A stretch of DNA of 64,000 bases, from positions 186,001-250,000 of the forward strand of contig NZ_JACHEG010000003.1 in the NCBI RefSeq assembly GCF_014201355.1, read 5' to 3'. Both the position numbers and the translations under genes were made by a program. The notes below the pieces were generated by a model, which saw only the letters and a program-made list of their open reading frames with translations, ran no database searches and was not told where the DNA came from. Below are positions 24,430 to 32,817 of the stretch, one piece after another (position 1 is the first letter of the stretch; each line of letters begins with the position of its first letter). Origin of the DNA: Aliirhizobium wenxiniae. Lineage in GTDB: Bacteria > Pseudomonadota > Alphaproteobacteria > Rhizobiales > Rhizobiaceae.

Positions 24430-25191
24430 TCAGCGTAGTGGTGGCACGATGGAGGTTCGGCCGTCGTAATCGAAATATCGTGAAGCCGCTTCGGTGCGGT
24501 TACGTACATGCATCTTTTTATAGATGTTTCGGATATGCACCTTGACCGTGTTTTCCGATAGTTTCAGCAGGCCGGCTATGATCTTGTTCTGCGTTCCCTT
24601 GCACACCAGGTCGAGAATTTCCACTTCGCGTGTGGTCAGCATAAACGGCTCGTAATTGGCGTGGCCCGGATGATGGGGTGGTTCGATACGAAATTTTGAG
24701 GGGCTTCCATAACCCGCTCCATTAACACTCAGGTGCTGCAGCAAAGCGGAAGGAAAATGTTCTCCGCCTTTTATCAGCAAATCGATGGCCGCAAGAAAAA
24801 CATCCAGGCGCAAATTCAGTGGAAGTACACCATCAATCTGCTGGGCGGCAGCCAGATTCTGTAGATTGCGATCGCCTTCCTCGTGATCGTTTATGACGAT
24901 ACCGATGGATAGACTGTGGTCTATTTGCTTGAGGTGACGAATTAATTCGCCCAGTCGGATCATGTCCTGACGGTGGAAGAGAATGAGGCGTGCGTCTGTA
25001 CCAACGTCGACCGGAAAATAAGCCAGATTTGCGTAGGTCGTCACCTGCATTTCTGGAAATCGGCGACGTAGTGTCTCGGCAAGACATTCCATCAACAATC
25101 CTGGTTCAGCAACGAGAACCATTGTTCGACGTCCAGTATCACAACGAATTATTGGGAGAGATTCGGCAGAGTTTGCATCGGCTATAAACAC
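24430..25191 (-). CDS. LuxR-type transcriptional regulator
   Basis: 253 residues from a GTG at 25191, chosen because CAGGAG lies just upstream; the frame runs further to a TTG at 25254. The N-terminal ~130 residues resemble a receiver fold but without a clear phospho-Asp, beginning MVLVAEPGLLMECLAETL. The C-terminal helix-turn-helix is canonical GerE/LuxR: LTTREVEILDLVCKGTQNK and SENTVKVHIRNIYKKMHV near residues 185-240. In S. meliloti the APS locus is driven by an AraC-type c-di-GMP sensor, CuxR. Here a LuxR-type protein occupies the nearest regulator slot, but control of the operon is inference. Confidence 0.85.
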   Translation of the reverse strand: MFIADANSAESLPIIRCDTGRRTMVLVAEPGLLMECLAETLRRRFPEMQVTTYANLAYFPVDVGTDARLILFHRQDMIRLGELIRHLKQIDHSLSIGIVINDHEEGDRNLQNLAAAQQIDGVLPLNLRLDVFLAAIDLLIKGGEHFPSALLQHLSVNGAGYGSPSKFRIEPPHHPGHANYEPFMLTTREVEILDLVCKGTQNKIIAGLLKLSENTVKVHIRNIYKKMHVRNRTEAASRYFDYDGRTSIVPPLR

Positions 25192-25798
25192 CAGTAACTC
25201 CTGACACTTTAACGTGATGCTTGTTATCCGGACCAAGACGGGATGGCGGATCAATTGGCACTTCCAAGTTGCAATGTAATTCTAATTTAGAATAGTTCAA
25301 CACTTCGAATTTGCCGGGGCGAAGGCGTTTCTGGATATGGTAAATCTCATCGGAGCACGGAGGGGCCAAGACAATCGTAATGACGCCCATCTCCGTGAAG
25401 CGCTCCACGCTGCTGATCTCCCGACCGACGACATTGAGGACTACGGCCGTGCCTTCTTCGAAGCCGCTTCGGACGAAGGACAGGCGGTCGGATATGCCGG
25501 CCTCGAGCGTTGTGCCGGGATTACCTGCTGCGGTCTGTTGTCGTGCTTCCGGCACATCAGGGTCATGGCTGGGGAAGGGCGATCGTCGAGGCCGCTCTGA
25601 GAGGTATTGATTGCAGCAGTGATGTCTTCCTCGCCCGGCGAGCGCCGCGTCATTCTTTTCTATTATCGGGTTTGTAGAGGTGTCGCGAACGGAGGTGCCG
25701 GCTGCGGTACTCGCGACCCGCCAGCTTTCCTCCATTTGCCCATCGTCGGCGATGATCATGAAGCTTAACAGGCCTCGAACTTAACACGGACCACGACC
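25192..25798. other. Low-coding stretch between the LuxR gene and the arsenic remnant
   Basis: No recognisable gene in about 600 bases. A minus-strand frame (25139-25759) is open for 206 codons but overlaps the regulator gene in another frame and reads with long non-protein-like stretches. One part (GTAVVLNVVGREI, ERFTEMGVITIVLAPP) looks more natural and might be a fragment of a former coding sequence. An AT-rich near-palindrome TTCTAATTTAGAA sits at 25280-25292, about 90 bases upstream of the regulator start. Confidence 0.35.
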
Positions 25799-25963
25799 AT
25801 GGCTGATAAAACCCGTGACATGCAGCTTTTTTGCACGAGTAATTCTGCACGCTTCATTCCTGCCGGAGCCATCCTTAAAGCGCTCTCCGTCGGCGGGAAG
25901 CTGACGAGAGTGAGGAACGGCGCGCTAGACGTTTCGATTTCACTGCTAAGAAAGTCTGCCTGA
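25799..25963 (+). pseudogene. Remnant of a low-molecular-weight phosphatase-type arsenate reductase
   Basis: Starting at ATG 25799 the frame reads MADKTRDMQLFCTSNSARFI and stops after 54 codons. This matches the P-loop start of LMW-PTP-type ArsC proteins (FLCTGNSARS, then a MAEAIL helix), with Gly changed to Ser in the loop and Ser to Phe after Arg. The rest of the enzyme is missing. The stop overlaps the next ATG (ATGA), so the operon layout survived the decay. Confidence 0.7.
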
Positions 25964-26157
25964 TGTCCATCTTCGAAAGATACCTGACCATCTGGGTGTT
26001 TTTCTGTGTCGCAGTAGGCGTTGCCCTCGGCTACCTGATACCCGGCGTGTTTCAGATCGTCGGCACCGCCGAGATCGCCAAAGTCAACATCCCGATTGCG
26101 ATCTTGATCTGGCTGATGATCATCAACTGGGCGATCAAACCCTTCTCCGTGGCGTGA
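25963..26157 (+). pseudogene. Truncated ACR3-type arsenite efflux gene
   Basis: 64 codons: SIFERYLTIWVFFCVAVGVA and then IPIAILIWLMII match the first membrane segment and following helix of ACR3 arsenite permeases (~350 residues). The frame then jumps to NWAIKPFSVA, a segment that normally follows some 25-30 residues later, and stops. So there is an internal deletion and all later membrane helices are missing. It cannot act as a pump. Confidence 0.75.
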
Positions 26158-26228
26158 TCCCGCTCGAAGGGTAGGTATGAGGCATCTCTCGCCGTCTCCC
26201 GTAACACTATCACTGAAAGGGCCTGACC

Positions 26229-26654
26229 ATGAACGCTACTATCTATCACAATCCGGCCTGCGGGACGTCTCGAAACACGCTCGCGCTGATCCGGGCCGCA
26301 GGGATCCAACCCACCGTCATTGAATATCTGCGGACCCCACCGTCACGCGAGCAGCTCTCGAAGATAATCACGGATGCCGGGCTGACCGTCCGTGAATCGA
26401 TCCGCGAAAAGGACACGCCATATGCGGTGCTGTGTCTCGACAATCCGGAGCTGACCGACGACCAGTTGCTTGATGCGATGCTTGCGACGCCGAGCCTGAT
26501 CAACCGGCCCTTCGTCGTCACGCAGCTCGGCACCAGGCTTGCCCGCCCTTCTGAGGTCGTGCTCGACATCCTGCCGGCTGATGCATTCAAAGGGCCGTTC
26601 GCCAAGGAGGACGGCGAACAGGTTCTCGACCGGGAGGGAAAGCGCCTTGTCTGA
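26229..26654 (+). CDS. arsC: Arsenate reductase, glutaredoxin-dependent type
   Basis: 141 residues, full length. It reduces arsenate to arsenite using glutathione/glutaredoxin. The catalytic Cys is in NPACGTSRNTLALI at about residue 12, and the three substrate-binding Arg positions seem present (EYLRTPPSR, LINRPFVV, GTRLARP). AAGGG lies just before the ATG. It is the only intact member of the local arsenic genes. With the efflux gene broken, arsenite made here would need another exporter. Confidence 0.93.
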   Translation: MNATIYHNPACGTSRNTLALIRAAGIQPTVIEYLRTPPSREQLSKIITDAGLTVRESIREKDTPYAVLCLDNPELTDDQLLDAMLATPSLINRPFVVTQLGTRLARPSEVVLDILPADAFKGPFAKEDGEQVLDREGKRLV

Positions 26655-26962
26655 TGTATTCCCCGCACTGAACGGCGACCATCTTAAACCAACTCGATCT
26701 TGAGTGCTTTGCTGGATAGGTCAGAGAAATTGCCGTCAAGGTTTCATCTCTCAGTCCGTCAGAAATCCGATATTGACGGGCAACCAATAGGGCGCAACTA
26801 ACCGCCTCCGCTGCAAAACGAAGCGAGGAACAGCGTCAAGTGCTCGGATCAGAACTGATGCATAAATGGGGCTCCGGCGACATGATCTGCATCATTCTGC
26901 AATTCTAATTTAGTCCTACAATGTCTGCGGCAAAGACAAAACAACGCACGGGAGGGCTTGGG
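26655..26962. other. Intergenic stretch ahead of the stress module
   Basis: About 300 bases without a gene. The last 80 bases carry the FNR/FixK-like promoter listed separately. The first 200 bases show nothing recognisable. Confidence 0.5.
26882..26922 (+). promoter_or_regulatory. Candidate FNR/FixK-type class II promoter
   Basis: ATGAT-CTGC-ATCAT (26882-26895) has the TGA-N6-TCA core of FNR/FixK boxes, differing from TTGAT-N4-ATCAA only at the outermost base of each arm. A good -10 hexamer, TACAAT, lies at 26917-26922. A transcript start near 26930 puts the box centre at about -41.5, the class II position. This also favours the ATG at 26963 over the one at 26921, which would overlap the -10. 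Confidence 0.6.
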
Positions 26963-27772
26963 ATGTCGAAGACATGCGTATTGAGCATTGTTGGCATGGA
27001 TCACGGCGACAAGGATCTGGCCGCGGCTGTAAGGATGACCTGTGACGCCGGGGGGGAACTTCAGGCTATTCTCGTATCCTGTCTCCCGTATCCTCTGATC
27101 GGAGGCCCTGGATACGGAGGCGATAGCCCGCTTGCCTTGATCTGGGAGGAGCATCGACGTTTACAGATGCGGGCGAATGAGCTGACATCTATGCTTAGTG
27201 ATGGCGGGCTCCGCGGCACGGTAACCCCTATTTTTTGTTCTGCAGGGGAGGTCTCAAGCAATGTTGCCAGTCATGCCAATGTCGCTGACATCACGGTCAT
27301 TGGCGAAGATATGGCAAGTGACCTCCATCTCGCCAGGAGGGTGATCGATGGTGTCTTGTTTCATTCCTCATCCCCTCTCTTGCTCCTTCCAAATCGGAAG
27401 GCCGCAACCCTTCGACCAAAGCGGATCGTCCTCGGTTGGAACGGCCGGCGCGAAGCTTGGATCGCGGTGCGGTCATCGATACATCTCCTTCAGAAGGCCA
27501 GTCGTGTTCACGTTGCGGTCGTCGAGGTCGAAGATGCGAATAGCGCCGACCTTGCGACTTTTCTGACGCGTCATGGAGTTGAGGTGGTGATCGATCACCT
27601 CCAGGGGAATGATGATCCGGCCATAGTCCTGCAGCGGCATGCCGAAAGCCTTGATGCTGATCTCATCGTCATGGGGGCCTACGGTCATTCGCGGCTTGCC
27701 GAGCGTATTCTGGGCGGCACGACGCAAACGATGCTTCAACATCCTGCGGTCCCGGTTTTGATGGCGCGCTAA
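26963..27772 (+). CDS. Universal stress protein, tandem UspA domains
   Basis: 269 residues from the ATG at 26963, which has GGGAGG 7 bases upstream. Two Usp domains: the first (about 1-140) is degenerate. The second (about 150-269) ends with GAYGHSRLAERILGGTTQ, the ATP-binding G-x2-G-x9-G-(S/T) motif, and a final VPVLMAR strand. Double-domain Usps of this type are commonly induced by low oxygen in proteobacteria, in line with the FNR-like box upstream. It is followed by a beta-CASP nuclease-like gene and a P-type ATPase in one orientation. Confidence 0.9.
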   Translation: MSKTCVLSIVGMDHGDKDLAAAVRMTCDAGGELQAILVSCLPYPLIGGPGYGGDSPLALIWEEHRRLQMRANELTSMLSDGGLRGTVTPIFCSAGEVSSNVASHANVADITVIGEDMASDLHLARRVIDGVLFHSSSPLLLLPNRKAATLRPKRIVLGWNGRREAWIAVRSSIHLLQKASRVHVAVVEVEDANSADLATFLTRHGVEVVIDHLQGNDDPAIVLQRHAESLDADLIVMGAYGHSRLAERILGGTTQTMLQHPAVPVLMAR

Positions 27773-27806
27773 ATGCGGATCGCCTCATGGTGAGGGAGCT
27801 TTGCAC

Positions 27807-29429
27807 ATGACATCAGCAAAAGCTGCACTAAAGGATCTGCGCGATCCGGTTCTTCGCTTTTTCGGGGCAACGAGAGGCGTTACGGGGTCGTGTTTTGCGA
27901 TCGAGACCTCAGATACATTTGTGTTGGTCGATTGCGGGCTTTTCCAAGGTTCCAAAACGGAAAAGCAACTTAATTATCGGGAATTTCCCTTCGATATTTC
28001 TTCCGTTGATGCGGTCATTCTCACCCATGCTCACATCGATCACTCAGGCTTGCTGCCGAAACTTACCAAGCGCGGCTTTGCCGGCCCTATCTATGCAACG
28101 CCAGCCACGGTCGATCTCTGTAGTGTCATGCTTCCCGATGCTGGCCACATCCAGGAAGTCGAAGTCGATCAGCGGAACAGGCGCTATCGTCAGCGAGGCG
28201 ACGAGGAGGTTGAGCCAATCTATACTGCGGATGACGCATATCAGACGCTCAAACGCTTTCAAACGGTCGAATGCGAGCGTTGGCAGTCCGTTGCGCCGGG
28301 CGTTCGCTTTCGCTTCTGGAATGCCGGCCATCTACTCGGATCGGTGTCGATCGAAATGGAAATCGGTTCGGACCATCCTGTCCGCATTCTCTTTTCTGGC
28401 GATGTCGGACCGGACAATAAGCTTTTTCAGGCTGGGCCAGTCGCGCCTAAACATTGGGACTATGTGGTCTGCGAAAGCACCTATGGGGACAAGGATCGCG
28501 TTGATGCCACGATTGAAGGTCGGCGTCAGCTCCTTGGTCGGGAGGTTCGTGCCGCCTCGCGCCATGAGAATGGCGCACTGATCATTCCTTCCTTCGCGGT
28601 GGAGCGGACTCAGGAATTGATGACTGATCTGACCCTGTTGATGCAGCAATCGGAGATCAAGACTGTCCCGATTTACATCGATTCTCCACTTGCGACACGG
28701 GCGAGCGAGATTTTCCAGAAGCATAGGCATGACTTCAATCTAGGTGTCGCCCTTGATCGCGCCATGCATGCGAAGAACGTCCACTTTACCGAAAGCGTCG
28801 AGCAGTCAAAGGCTCTCGATCGGGTCCGCGGTTTTCACATTGTTATCGCCGCAAGCGGTATGTGCGAAGCTGGCCGTATCCGGCATCGCTTGAAGAATTG
28901 GCTATGGAGGGAAGAGGCAACCGTGCTGCTTGTCGGCTATCAGGCGGCAGGCACACTTGGTAGGCTACTCGCAGATGGAACGACGCCCGTAAAGATCCAG
29001 GGCGAGGAGATCACCGTCAGAGCGCATATCCGCCAGATCGATGCCTATAGTGGTCATGCCGACGGTCCCGAACTGGAGCGCTGGTTGCGAAAACGCCTGC
29101 CAATCTTGCACGGGATTTTCCTCGTGCATGGAGAGGAAGCCGCGTTGACTGCGATGAGGCAACGCGCAGCGGACTGCACACCCGCAACCCCGATATTCGT
29201 GCCGTTCATCGATAGCGCATTCACCCTTAATGAGGGTGGCCCAACCGATATCTCGCTGTCCATGCCATCGCCGAGAATCGATCCCCTGACTATCGGGCAC
29301 AGAGACTGGAATAACGACTATCAGGCGCTCTTGCAGGACATTAACGAGCAGGTTCGCGCCGCGGCCGACGATCGCTCAAGGGCCATCCTGTTGCGCAAAT
29401 TGCGGCGTGTCTTGCAGGACGATCGGTAA
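27807..29429 (+). CDS. Metallo-beta-lactamase/beta-CASP family RNA-processing exonuclease-like protein
   Basis: 540 residues from the ATG at 27807 (GAGGGAGC upstream). The zinc motif HAHIDHSG is at about 73-80; later ligands are in DAGHIQEVE and FSGDVGPDN. The beta-CASP insertion (IIPSFAVERTQE, IDSPLAT, ASGMCEAGR) and the terminal SGHADGPEL with the conserved His place it with CPSF/Ysh1-like RNA nucleases. Members process RNA at low specificity, but this bacterial branch is functionally little known. It lies 34 bases after the Usp gene and 41 before the ATPase. Confidence 0.88.
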   Translation: MTSAKAALKDLRDPVLRFFGATRGVTGSCFAIETSDTFVLVDCGLFQGSKTEKQLNYREFPFDISSVDAVILTHAHIDHSGLLPKLTKRGFAGPIYATPATVDLCSVMLPDAGHIQEVEVDQRNRRYRQRGDEEVEPIYTADDAYQTLKRFQTVECERWQSVAPGVRFRFWNAGHLLGSVSIEMEIGSDHPVRILFSGDVGPDNKLFQAGPVAPKHWDYVVCESTYGDKDRVDATIEGRRQLLGREVRAASRHENGALIIPSFAVERTQELMTDLTLLMQQSEIKTVPIYIDSPLATRASEIFQKHRHDFNLGVALDRAMHAKNVHFTESVEQSKALDRVRGFHIVIAASGMCEAGRIRHRLKNWLWREEATVLLVGYQAAGTLGRLLADGTTPVKIQGEEITVRAHIRQIDAYSGHADGPELERWLRKRLPILHGIFLVHGEEAALTAMRQRAADCTPATPIFVPFIDSAFTLNEGGPTDISLSMPSPRIDPLTIGHRDWNNDYQALLQDINEQVRAAADDRSRAILLRKLRRVLQDDR

Positions 29430-29470
29430 GTGTTGGCCACGGCTGTTCTGCGCGACGGAGGTCGAATCGA

Positions 29471-31327
29471 ATGAGAGCACTGTCCAATGTTGAATTAGAA
29501 AGATACCGCGTCGCTATCCTGGTGACGGTAGCGGCTGTGGGCCTGATCACCGGGCTACTGGCTCATTATTATCGGCTTTATGATGTTGCGCAAATCGCAT
29601 GGTCATCGGCGAGTTGCGTGGTCATCGCCGTGCTTGCGATTCAAGTGGTTCAGGCGCTGCGCGGCGGCGATTTCGGCCTTGATATCGTGGCCCTGATCTC
29701 AATGTCCGCTGCTCTTGTCTTTGGCGAGCATCTGGCGGCAAACGTCGTTGCCCTAATGTATGCTGGCGGGCAGTGGTTGGAAGACCTTGCTCGCCAAAGG
29801 GCCGGACGCGAAATGAGCGCATTGTTAGGACGGGTAGCGCGGACCGCCATGCGATATCGAGATAACGCACTGGAAGAGGTGGCGCTCGGGACGGTCCGGC
29901 CGGCGGACAGACTGCTGATCCGAGAGGGCGAGGTGCTACCGGTCGACGGTCGCGTCGCAAGTGGATATGCCATTCTTGATCTGTCCACCCTTACGGGCGA
30001 ATCCTTGCCCAGGACTTTTGGCAGGGGTGAGGAAGTGTTTAGTGGTTCGAGCTGTGTCGGGCCAGTCTTCGATCTGAGTGTAAGCCGGCAGGCATCCGAG
30101 AGCGCTTATGCCAATATTCTGCGCCTGGTAAAGTCGGCACAGGACAGCAAGGCTCCTCTGTCGCGCATGGCCGATAAATATGCGGTCGGCTTCCTATTGC
30201 TGACGCTCGCAATGGCCTCGGCGACGTGGTGGTATGCCGAGGATACCATGCGGGTCGTTGCCGTGCTTGTGGTTGCAACACCGTGTCCCCTTATCCTCGC
30301 AGTCCCGATCGCGTTGATCGCTGGCATGTCGCGTGCTTCCCGGATCGGTGTGCTGATTAAGGGAAGCGAGGCGCTGGAGACGTTGGCAAACATTCGCACG
30401 GCGGTGCTGGACAAGACCGGCACCATAACGTCTGGACAGGCTAAACTGGTGGAAACAAGAGTGCTGGCACGCTACACGGACCAGGATCTGCTCACATATG
30501 CGGCGAGCCTAGATCAGGCTTCGGCCCATGTTACCGCGACAGCGCTGATCCGCGAAGCGGCCGAACGGAGCCTGACTCTCATACCTCCGACCAATGTCGA
30601 CGAGACACCCGGCTCTGGGCTGGAGGGTTTGGTCGCCGGCCGGAAAGTTATCGTTGGTAGCATCGCGTTTGTTCGTGAACGCTGTGCCGCCTCGGAGCGT
30701 GATAGTGTGACCGAGATCGGCACATCCGACGATCTCCCGAATTCTATGACTGTGGGCGTTGGCCTGGACGGCCGATTTGCCGGCGTCCTGACATTCGCGG
30801 ATCAGATGCGGCCAGATGCAACCACTGTCATGGAGAATTTGCGAGACTCAGGGATAGACAGGATCATCCTGGCATCCGGCGACCGAACTGCAATTGCGCA
30901 AAGCATGGGCAGGGCGGTGGGAGTTGACCTCGCACTCGGTGATCTGTCGCCCGAAGCCAAGGTGCGGATCATTCAGGACGAGCGGCATCGCGGCCCGGTC
31001 ATGATGGTAGGTGATGGCGTCAACGATGCCCCGGCACTCGCTGCCGCAGATGTGGGGGTGGCCATGGGAGCCAGAGGCAGCGCGTCTTCCTCCCAGGTGG
31101 CGAGCATCGTCCTCATGGTTGACGAACTCAAGGCACTTGCAGCGGCAATGACAATTGCTCACCGTAGCAAAAACATCGCAATGGAGAGCGCAATTGCAGG
31201 GCTTGGTCTATCCGTTTCGGCCATGATCGCGGCCGCGTTCGGATACCTGTCTCCTGTCGAGGGCGCATTAATACAGGAAGGCATCGACCTTGTGGTCATC
31301 CTGAATGCTCTGCGAGCACTGCACTAG
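29471..31327 (+). CDS. Heavy-metal P1B-type ATPase (CPx), without N-terminal metal-binding domain
   Basis: 618 residues, inner membrane. The metal-transport motif TPCPL is near residue 270, TGES near 173, the phosphorylated Asp in DKTGT near 313, and GDGVNDAPAL near 514. Two or three helices precede the actuator domain, fewer than in typical CopA/ZntA, and there is no HMA domain or Cys/His-rich tail. Ion choice (Zn/Cd/Co or Cu) is therefore unclear. GGAGG-like bases precede the ATG. It is the third gene of the USP-nuclease-ATPase module, an arrangement met in oxygen-regulated clusters. Confidence 0.9.
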   Translation: MRALSNVELERYRVAILVTVAAVGLITGLLAHYYRLYDVAQIAWSSASCVVIAVLAIQVVQALRGGDFGLDIVALISMSAALVFGEHLAANVVALMYAGGQWLEDLARQRAGREMSALLGRVARTAMRYRDNALEEVALGTVRPADRLLIREGEVLPVDGRVASGYAILDLSTLTGESLPRTFGRGEEVFSGSSCVGPVFDLSVSRQASESAYANILRLVKSAQDSKAPLSRMADKYAVGFLLLTLAMASATWWYAEDTMRVVAVLVVATPCPLILAVPIALIAGMSRASRIGVLIKGSEALETLANIRTAVLDKTGTITSGQAKLVETRVLARYTDQDLLTYAASLDQASAHVTATALIREAAERSLTLIPPTNVDETPGSGLEGLVAGRKVIVGSIAFVRERCAASERDSVTEIGTSDDLPNSMTVGVGLDGRFAGVLTFADQMRPDATTVMENLRDSGIDRIILASGDRTAIAQSMGRAVGVDLALGDLSPEAKVRIIQDERHRGPVMMVGDGVNDAPALAAADVGVAMGARGSASSSQVASIVLMVDELKALAAAMTIAHRSKNIAMESAIAGLGLSVSAMIAAAFGYLSPVEGALIQEGIDLVVILNALRALH

Positions 31328-31352
31328 AGATTATCGCGCGGCGTCTTGCAGC

Positions 31353-32792
31353 CTATGGAAGAGATTTTGCCGAACCTATCAAACTTCCCTGGCGCCCCCA
31401 AGCGTGCAAGGCATCCTGAAATACGGTGCCGATCCCTACAAGCACAGGCTGGTCATATCCGAAATGTTCCATTGCTGCCGGGAGACAGCTCAAGCTGCCA
31501 AACCATCGCTTCTCGTCCTTCCGTGTGATGGATTGCATGATAGTTGCGGGTGTATCCCGGGAAAGCCCCGCAGCGATCAGCCTGTCCGAGAGTTCGCCGG
31601 CCGTGCGGCCCGCCATATAATAGATCGTCGTGGTGTGCGGATTCGTGAGGCTCGTCCAGTCCAGGTTTTCAGGCAGCGCACCCCTGCGGGAATGCCCGGT
31701 GACAAAACGAACGGATTGCGCGCAGTCGCGATGGGTCAGCGATATGCCGAGCTGCGATGCCATGGCGCTGGCAGCCGTGATGCCCGGCACGACATCGACG
31801 GAAATGCCGGCCTGTTGCAGGCAGGCGATCTCCTCGCCGGCCCGTCCAAAGATCATTGGATCTCCGGATTTGAGGCGCACCACCCGTTTGCCGGCATTCG
31901 CAAGTGCCAGCATCATATCGTTGATGTCTTCCTGACGGCAGCTTTCCCGACCGCCGCGCTTGCCGACAAGCATGCGCTTTGCCTCGCGGCGTGACAGTTC
32001 GAGCACTTCGTCGGAAACCAGGTCGTCGAAGAGTATGACATCCGCCGCTTGAAGCGCTCGGACAGCTTTCAATGTCAGGAGCGCCGCATCGCCCGGACCG
32101 GCGCCGACGAGGGTGACATGGCCTTTGCCAGGCGGCAGATCGACTGCCAGCCGGTCGGCATCACAGATAAACTGATTTTCGGCTTGCGGCGAGGGCTCGT
32201 TCCTGAAGGCACGGTCGACGAAACGCTCCCAGAAGAGGCGACGTTGTACGCCGGGTTGTAGCCGCTCGTTGACCCGCTCCCTCAATCTCTGCGCCATCTC
32301 GGCCCAAGCCTTCAGGGACGCCGGGAGCATCGTTTCTATCCTCCGGCGAATGGCCTGCGCGAGAATGGGGGCAGCACCATCCGTCGAGATCGATACGACG
32401 ACGGGCGAGCGGTTGACTATCGAACCGAACTGGAACTGGCAAAACGCCGGCTTGTCGATCACGTTGACCGGTACGCCTGCCCGCCGTGCTGCCTCGAAAA
32501 ATGCTCGGGCTTCGTACTCTTCGTCACAGTCGCCAATCGCAAGTGCTGCATCCTCGAAGGCGGCTGCATGCCAGGCATGGTCGTGGTGCGCGAAACTGCC
32601 CAGCGGATGGTGGGAGCCTCTGGCAATCAGGGTCTCGAATGTGTCCGAGAGCTGTTCGGCATAGACATGCACGTCTGCTCCGCAAGCGGCGAGAAGCTCG
32701 GCCTTCCATGCCGCGGCCTCGCTTCCCCCTGCGACGATCACCCGTTTGCCCTCCAGGGCCCAGAAGACCGGCAGCTTGGCAAGCAGCGTCAT
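31353..32792 (-). CDS. cysG: Siroheme synthase
   Basis: 479 residues from the ATG at 32792; the frame is open further upstream and the start is uncertain because the ribosome site is weak. The N-terminal ~210 residues are the precorrin-2 dehydrogenase/ferrochelatase part (RVIVAGGSEAAAWKAELLAA, NVIDKPAFCQF). The C-terminal ~250 are uroporphyrinogen III methyltransferase (VTLVGAGPGDAALLTLKA, GDPMIFGRAGEE, VVPGITAASA). It supplies the siroheme of NirB, which explains its place at the end of the nitrate operon. Confidence 0.93.
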   Translation of the reverse strand: MTLLAKLPVFWALEGKRVIVAGGSEAAAWKAELLAACGADVHVYAEQLSDTFETLIARGSHHPLGSFAHHDHAWHAAAFEDAALAIGDCDEEYEARAFFEAARRAGVPVNVIDKPAFCQFQFGSIVNRSPVVVSISTDGAAPILAQAIRRRIETMLPASLKAWAEMAQRLRERVNERLQPGVQRRLFWERFVDRAFRNEPSPQAENQFICDADRLAVDLPPGKGHVTLVGAGPGDAALLTLKAVRALQAADVILFDDLVSDEVLELSRREAKRMLVGKRGGRESCRQEDINDMMLALANAGKRVVRLKSGDPMIFGRAGEEIACLQQAGISVDVVPGITAASAMASQLGISLTHRDCAQSVRFVTGHSRRGALPENLDWTSLTNPHTTTIYYMAGRTAGELSDRLIAAGLSRDTPATIMQSITRKDEKRWFGSLSCLPAAMEHFGYDQPVLVGIGTVFQDALHAWGRQGSLIGSAKSLP

Positions 32793-32817
32793 ACGGGCGC
32801 CGCGTTCGGTCTCTTTC

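Noticed and set aside
25139..25759. 206-codon minus-strand frame
   Set aside because: Overlaps the LuxR-type gene in a different frame and contains long stretches unlike protein; kept only as a note on the 25192-25798 stretch.
25278..26913. The 13-mer AATTCTAATTTAG occurring at 25278-25290 and 26901-26913
   Set aside because: Only two copies, AT-rich, in different orientation relative to the genes; the second falls between an FNR-like box and its -10. Probably coincidence or trace of an old duplication.
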